Part shown: positions 6,019 through 9,404 of the stretch, piece by piece
Layout: the number at the start of each line of letters is the position of its first letter
Numbering within the stretch: the stretch's first letter is position 1
Source of the DNA: CAMDHY01 sp943372725
Lineage (GTDB): Bacteria > Pseudomonadota > Alphaproteobacteria > Rhizobiales > Segnochrobactraceae
Length of the DNA stretch: 9,404 nucleotides
Direction: 5' to 3'
Assembly (NCBI GenBank): GCA_943372725.1
Contig: CALRZT010000194.1
Location: forward strand, 1 to 9,404
Notes under the pieces: model-generated
The model's database searches: none
Seen by the model: only the letters and a program-made list of their open reading frames with translations
Told to the model about the DNA's origin: nothing
Translations under genes and position numbers: made by a program

Positions 6019-6902
6019 GCGGGCTTCTCCTCGCCGACGGTGGTCGGGACAATGGCTTTCGCCGGGCGCGCGCGACCGGCGCCGCGGCCCTCGAGCGCCA
6101 CCTTGGCGACGAGGGTGACGAGCGCGATCACTGTCAGCACGGAGGCGGCGGCAAAGGCGCCGACGGCGTTGTAATCTTGGTAGAGCAGCTCGATGTGCAG
6201 CGGCAGCGTGTTGGTCTGGCCGCGGATGTTGCCCGAGACCACCGAGACGGCGCCGAACTCGCCCATGACGCGGGCGTTGCAGAGGACGACGCCGTAGAGC
6301 AGCGCCCACTTCACGCCGGGCAGCGTCACCGTCAGGAAGGTGCGAAAACCGGAGGCGCCGAGGGAGGTCGCGGCTTCCTCGAGGTCGGTGCCCTGCGCCT
6401 GCATCAGCGGCATGAGTTCGCGCGCCACGAAGGGCGCGGTGACGAAGATGCTCGCGAGCACGATCCCCGGCAGGGCGAACAGGATGGTGACGTCGTAGTC
6501 GCGCAGCGTCGGGCCGAAGAGCCCCTGCAGGCCGTAGACGAACATCAGCGACACGCCGGCGACGACCGGCGAGATCGAGAACGGCAGCTCGATGATCACC
6601 AGCAGCAGCTTGCGGCCGGGGAAATCGAACTTGGTGATCGCCCACGCCGCGGCGACGCCGAAGACGGTGTTGACGGGAACGGCGATCAGCGCCGTGACGA
6701 CAGTGAGGAAGATCGCGTGCAGCGTGTCGGGGTGCAGGATGTTGGCCGCATAGGTGGCGAACCCCGACGAGAAGGCGCGCACGACGATCACGGCGATCGG
6801 GGCGACGATCAGCACCAGCGCCACCAGGGCCACGGCGCCGATCAGCGTGCGACGCATGAGGGCGCCGTCGCCGATGCGCAGGGTGGGCTCGCGCGCGGCC
6901 AT
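6015..6902 (-). CDS. cysW: Sulfate/thiosulfate ABC importer, inner-membrane permease CysW
   Basis: This 295-aa integral membrane subunit pairs with CysT to form the sulfate channel. Hydrophobic segments lie at about 18-42, 63-90, 99-125, 137-160, 197-225 (in part) and 246-268. The cytoplasmic EAA loop, which docks on CysA, spans about 175-195 and begins EEAATSLGASG. The segment RVMGEFGAVSVVSGNIRG (211-228) is characteristic of CysW permeases. The ~25-residue hydrophilic C-terminal tail is Arg/Lys/Pro-rich. The ATG at 6902 lies 2 nt after the cysT stop, and the gene ends overlapping the cysA start. An internal ATG at residue 16 (6857) is a possible alternative start just before the first membrane segment. 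Confidence 0.94.
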   Translation of the reverse strand: MAAREPTLRIGDGALMRRTLIGAVALVALVLIVAPIAVIVVRAFSSGFATYAANILHPDTLHAIFLTVVTALIAVPVNTVFGVAAAWAITKFDFPGRKLLLVIIELPFSISPVVAGVSLMFVYGLQGLFGPTLRDYDVTILFALPGIVLASIFVTAPFVARELMPLMQAQGTDLEEAATSLGASGFRTFLTVTLPGVKWALLYGVVLCNARVMGEFGAVSVVSGNIRGQTNTLPLHIELLYQDYNAVGAFAAASVLTVIALVTLVAKVALEGRGAGRARPAKAIVPTTVGEEKPA

Positions 6903-6904
6903 CC

Positions 6905-7729
6905 TCAGCGGCCCTTGTCGAGGTAGCGCAGGCCCCTCGCCTGCAGCGCGTTGGTGACGGCGAGCATGAGCAGCGCCGCGACCAGGATCACCGAGGCGAT
7001 CGCCGCGGACGCCTCGTAGTCGAACTCCTCGAGGCGGATGAAGGCGAGCAGCGCGGTGATCTCCGTCTCGAAGGGCTGGTTGCCGGCGATGAAGATGACG
7101 GCGCCGAACTCGCCGAGGCTACGCGCGAAAGCGAGCGACGAGCCGGCGAGGAGCGCCGGCATCAGCAGCGGCAGGATCACCGTCCTGAAGATCCGCCCCT
7201 CCCCCGCTCCGAGGCTGAGGGCTGCCTCCTCCAGCGCCGGCTCGAGGTCCTCCAGCACCGGCTGCACCGTGCGCACGATGAACGGGATGCTCGTGAAGGC
7301 CATCGCCACCATGATGCCGAGCGGCGTGAACGCGACCTTGATGCCCAGCGCCGCCAGCGGCGCGCCGTACCAGCCGTTCTCGGCGAACAGCGTGGTCAGC
7401 GCGATGCCGGCCACCGCCGTCGGCAGGGCGAACGGCAGGTCGACGAGGGCGTCGAGCAGGCGGCGGCCGGGGAAGCGGTAGCGCACCAGCACCCAGGCGA
7501 GGGCGAAGCCGAAGACGACGTTGAAGGCCGTCGCCACCGCCGCCGCCCCGATCGTCACCCGGTAGCTCGCCACCGCCCGCGGCGCCGAGACGATGCGCCA
7601 GTAGTCCTCCAGCCCGAGGCTCGCCGCCTTGAAGACGAGGGCGCCGAGCGGCAGGCAGACGATGATCGAGACGTAAAGGACGGTGATGCCGAGGCTGAGC
7701 GGCAGGCCGGGGAGGACGCGACGCGACAA
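6905..7729 (-). CDS. cysT: Sulfate/thiosulfate ABC importer, inner-membrane permease CysT (CysU)
   Basis: This 274-aa permease subunit is the partner of CysW. Seen: membrane segments at about 12-35, 57-83, 95-117, 131-155, 185-205 and 243-262; the EAA loop at about 167-187, beginning EEAALSLGAG; and LGEFGAVIFIAGNQPFETE at 205-223, a strongly conserved CysT signature. The start is a TTG at 7729 with GGGAG (7741-7737) 7 nt upstream, and no ATG lies nearby in frame. It follows sbp after a 129-nt spacer with a strong hairpin and runs into cysW with a 2-nt gap. It is probably co-transcribed with sbp at reduced level, or from its own promoter in the spacer. Confidence 0.94.
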   Translation of the reverse strand: MSRRVLPGLPLSLGITVLYVSIIVCLPLGALVFKAASLGLEDYWRIVSAPRAVASYRVTIGAAAVATAFNVVFGFALAWVLVRYRFPGRRLLDALVDLPFALPTAVAGIALTTLFAENGWYGAPLAALGIKVAFTPLGIMVAMAFTSIPFIVRTVQPVLEDLEPALEEAALSLGAGEGRIFRTVILPLLMPALLAGSSLAFARSLGEFGAVIFIAGNQPFETEITALLAFIRLEEFDYEASAAIASVILVAALLMLAVTNALQARGLRYLDKGR

Positions 7730-7745
7730 CGGACGGCTCCCTTTC
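7730..7745 (-). promoter_or_regulatory. Ribosome binding site supporting a TTG start for cysT
   Basis: On the - strand, AAAGGGAG (7744-7737) precedes TTG (7729-7727) with a 7-nt spacer. This is the only well-placed Shine-Dalgarno in the region, and the TTG begins the protein at the expected short cytoplasmic lead before the first membrane segment. Confidence 0.6.
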
Positions 7746-7795
7746 TGGCTGCGGGGGATCGTGTGTGGGTGACGGAACGCACTGGCGGCAACGCT

Positions 7796-7820
7796 CGCGG
7801 GCCGCCGCTGGCGGCTCGCG
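7796..7820 (-). promoter_or_regulatory. Strong intercistronic hairpin between sbp and cysT
   Basis: On the - strand transcript, CGCGAGCCGCC - AGC - GGCGGCCCGCG pairs over 11 positions with a single A/C mismatch and a 3-nt loop. It starts 38 nt after the sbp stop. No U-tract follows, so full termination is unlikely. Such stem-loops after binding-protein genes commonly protect the upstream message or attenuate the downstream genes. Confidence 0.55.
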
Positions 7821-7858
7821 CTGTCGCTATCGACCCTTGGGACGCGGCAACTGGCGTG

Positions 7859-8866
7859 TCAGCGGCTGCCGTAGAGGCGGTCGAGCGTACCGTCGGCGGC
7901 GAAATGTTCCTTCGTCGCTTGGGCCCAGCCGCCGAACACCTCGTCGACGGTCAAAAGCCGCACGTCCGGGAACTGGTCCTTGAACTCCGCCACGACCACC
8001 GGGTCGTGCACGCGGTTGCCGTGCTCGGCGACGATGCGCTGGCCGTCCGTCGTGTAGAGGAAGTCGAGATAGGCCTTGGCGAGGTCGCGGCTGCCGCGCT
8101 TGTCGACGACGGTGTCGACGATCGCCACCGGGAACTCCGCGAGCAGGCTGACGGAGGGCGTGACGGTCTCGACCTTGTCGGCGCCGTACTCCTTCTGGAT
8201 GCCGCGCGTCTCCGCCTCGAAGGTGATCAGCACGTCGCCGATCTCGCGCTCGATGAAGGTGGTGGTGGCGGCGCGGCCGCCGGTGTCGAACACCGGCACG
8301 TTGTCGAACAGCTTGGCGATGAACGCCTCCACCTTCGCCTGGTCGCCGCCGAAGGCCTCCTTGGCATAGGCGGTGGCGGCGAGATAGGTGTAGCGGGCGT
8401 TGCCCGAGGTCTTCGGGTTCGGGAAGATCACCTTGACGTCGTCGCGGACGAGGTCACCCCAGTCCTTGATCCCCTTCGGGTTGCCGGCGCGCACCAGGAA
8501 GGCCGGCAGCGAGTAGTAGGGCGAGGCGTCGTTCGGGAACTCGCTCTTCCAGTCGGCCGAGACGAGGCCGCCCTTGTCGACGAGCACGTCGATGTCGGTC
8601 ACCTGGTTGAAGGTCACGACGTCCGCCTGCAGACCCTCGAGGATGGCGCGCGCCTGCCGCGACGAGCCGCCGTGCGACTGGTCGATGGTCACGTCTACCC
8701 CCGTCTTCGCCTTGTGGGCGGCGACGAAGGCGGTGTTCACCGCGGCGAACAGCTCGCGCGCGATGTCGTAGGAGGCGTTCAGCAGCGTCGTCGGAGCCTG
8801 CTGCGCGGCCGCGGGCGCGGTGACGAGCGCAAGCGCGGTGGCGGCGGCGATGGTGAAACGTCTCAT
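7859..8866 (-). CDS. sbp: Periplasmic sulfate-binding protein Sbp
   Basis: This 335-aa periplasmic receptor hands sulfate or thiosulfate to CysT/CysW. Seen: a Sec signal peptide (RR at 2-3, hydrophobic FTIAAATALALVTAPAAAQ, cleavage likely after about residue 21); LLNASYDIAREL at 28-39; SHGGSSRQA at 64-72, the sulfate-contacting loop; NPKTSGNARYTYLAA at 150-164, the family signature; GGRAATTTF at 196-204; and a C-terminal YLDFLYTTDGQ near 266-276. The length is typical. The ATG at 8866 has GAGGAG 6 nt upstream and begins the signal peptide directly. A longer in-frame start at 9013 would add ~49 unlikely residues. The gene heads the sbp-cysT-cysW-cysA operon. Sbp and CysP are close paralogues, so thiosulfate preference cannot be excluded. 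Confidence 0.95.
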   Translation of the reverse strand: MRRFTIAAATALALVTAPAAAQQAPTTLLNASYDIARELFAAVNTAFVAAHKAKTGVDVTIDQSHGGSSRQARAILEGLQADVVTFNQVTDIDVLVDKGGLVSADWKSEFPNDASPYYSLPAFLVRAGNPKGIKDWGDLVRDDVKVIFPNPKTSGNARYTYLAATAYAKEAFGGDQAKVEAFIAKLFDNVPVFDTGGRAATTTFIEREIGDVLITFEAETRGIQKEYGADKVETVTPSVSLLAEFPVAIVDTVVDKRGSRDLAKAYLDFLYTTDGQRIVAEHGNRVHDPVVVAEFKDQFPDVRLLTVDEVFGGWAQATKEHFAADGTLDRLYGSR

Positions 8867-9070
8867 GGGAGGCTCCTCGGGCGGTCGTCCGATCCGGTCG
8901 GCCGGACAATAGGGGTTGCCGCCGGGCGAACCGAGCAACGCGGTTGCTGCACGAGGCCCGCGGCGGGATCGCCCGTGGCCCGTGGGCGAGATTGTTGGAA
9001 CGTCGTTCCCCAACGGTCACATCCGGAGAGCGCGGGACGACGGCGGCGTGCGCGGCTGCGAGCGGCCGGT
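8867..9070 (-). promoter_or_regulatory. sbp operon control region with two palindromes and weak promoter
   Basis: This 204-bp gap lies between the kdpE stop and the sbp start. On the - strand a -10-like TATTGT (8911-8906) lacks a good -35. Just upstream lies a perfect 15-bp palindrome, AGCAAC-N3-GTTGCT (8934-8948), centred near -42 of the inferred start site, where an activator would bind. A second perfect palindrome, GGAAC-N3-GTTCC (8997-9009), is centred 62 bp further up. The second could instead be part of the kdpE transcript end (a stem with a 2-nt bulge), though no U-tract follows. The identity of any regulator (CysB-like or other) is not shown by the sequence. Confidence 0.4.
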
Positions 9071-9404
9071 TCAGGTGCCGGCGAGGCGGTAGCCGACGCC
9101 GGGCTCGGTGAGGATCACGTCCGAGCCGGGGTCGAGCTTCTGGCGCAACTGCATGATGTAGACGCGCAGATACTGGGTGTCGTGCTCGTGTGCCGGTCCC
9201 CAGACGGCCGTCAGGATCTGGCGGTGCGTGACGACCATGCCGGCGTGGCGCGCGAGATGGGCGAGGAGATCGAACTCGCGGACGGTGAGATGGACCTCGC
9301 CGCCCGCCCGGGTGACACGGCGGCGCACGAGGTCGATCTCCAGTGCGCCGGCGTGGACGACGTCCGGCTCGCCGCGCCGCTCGCGCCGGTGGCGCAACGC
9401 CGCG
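9071..9404 (-). CDS. kdpE: KdpE response regulator, C-terminal DNA-binding part (cut by window edge)
   Basis: About 110 residues are visible, and the reading frame stays open through the right edge, so the N-terminal receiver domain is outside the window. The visible part is an OmpR/PhoB-type winged-helix domain: a basic linker RHRRERRGEP, strands around HAGALEIDLVRRRVTR, HLTVREFDLLAHLARHAG, the recognition region with AVWGP, YLRVYIMQLRQKLD, and the wing TEPGVGYRLAG at the C-terminus. The VWGP-YLR-Y-LRQKL pattern with a 'TE.G.GYR' end is characteristic of KdpE, which activates kdpFABC (high-affinity K+ uptake) when phosphorylated by KdpD. kdpE is usually last in kdpABCDE, which fits its place before an unrelated operon. 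Any start codon visible here (such as TTG at 9397) is internal. Confidence 0.88.
   Translation of the reverse strand, partial: AALRHRRERRGEPDVVHAGALEIDLVRRRVTRAGGEVHLTVREFDLLAHLARHAGMVVTHRQILTAVWGPAHEHDTQYLRVYIMQLRQKLDPGSDVILTEPGVGYRLAGT

Noticed and set aside
4924..6174. Long + strand open frame (416 codons) opposite cysA
   Set aside because: It is an exact antisense shadow of cysA/cysW with Arg/Ala/Asp-skewed composition, typical of high-GC third-position bias. No family features and no ribosome binding site were seen.
6177..6926. Long + strand open frame (249 codons) opposite cysW
   Set aside because: It is very rich in Arg, His, Asp and Gln, antisense to a strongly supported permease gene, and has no recognisable domain.
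8867..9013. N-terminal extension of Sbp from an in-frame ATG at 9013
   Set aside because: It would bury the signal peptide behind ~49 polar residues; the ATG at 8866 has a strong ribosome binding site.

Overview
The window is a high-GC stretch of chromosome, apart from an AT-rich first ~120 bases (about 36% GC by hand count). It most likely comes from an alphaproteobacterium of the Hyphomicrobiales (Rhizobiales). The pointers are a BA14K-type secreted protein (a family typical of that order), the sbp-cysT-cysW-cysA gene order, CCA-encoding tRNA genes and strong codon bias. The genus cannot be fixed from the sequence.

Left third (1-2887). An AT-rich leader precedes a LuxI/FeeM-like GNAT acyltransferase on the + strand. 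It overlaps tail to tail by 34 bp with a diacylglycerol-kinase-family lipid kinase on the - strand. The lipid kinase is divergent from an enolase-superfamily (muconate-lactonizing/dipeptide-epimerase type) enzyme on the + strand. That enzyme keeps its metal ligands and one catalytic Lys but carries K-x-R instead of K-x-K and lacks the usual dipeptide-binding D-x-D.

Middle (2888-4971). tRNA-Val(GAC) on the - strand has a good sigma70-like promoter. Next come rlmB (23S rRNA 2'-O-methyltransferase, + strand), a hairpin between convergent genes, and a small secreted Gly/His/Tyr-rich BA14K protein (- strand). A 7-4-7 direct repeat lies upstream of the BA14K gene. tRNA-Thr(TGT) follows on the + strand.

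Right half (4972-9404). The - strand carries a complete sulfate/thiosulfate ABC importer in transcription order: sbp (periplasmic binding protein), cysT and cysW (permeases) and cysA (ATPase). The last three genes are packed with a 2-nt gap and a 4-nt overlap. sbp is separated from cysT by 129 nt holding a strong hairpin, and cysT appears to start with TTG. Upstream of sbp are two short palindromes and a weak promoter. The right edge cuts through the 3' part of kdpE, normally the last gene of a potassium-transport kdp operon.

I see no mobile element, CRISPR array, phage gene or obvious new multi-gene system. The most unusual items are the enolase-superfamily enzyme with altered active-site residues (and a G8 tract at its specificity segment), the orphan acyl-synthase-like GNAT with its AT-rich leader, and several regulatory-looking repeats.
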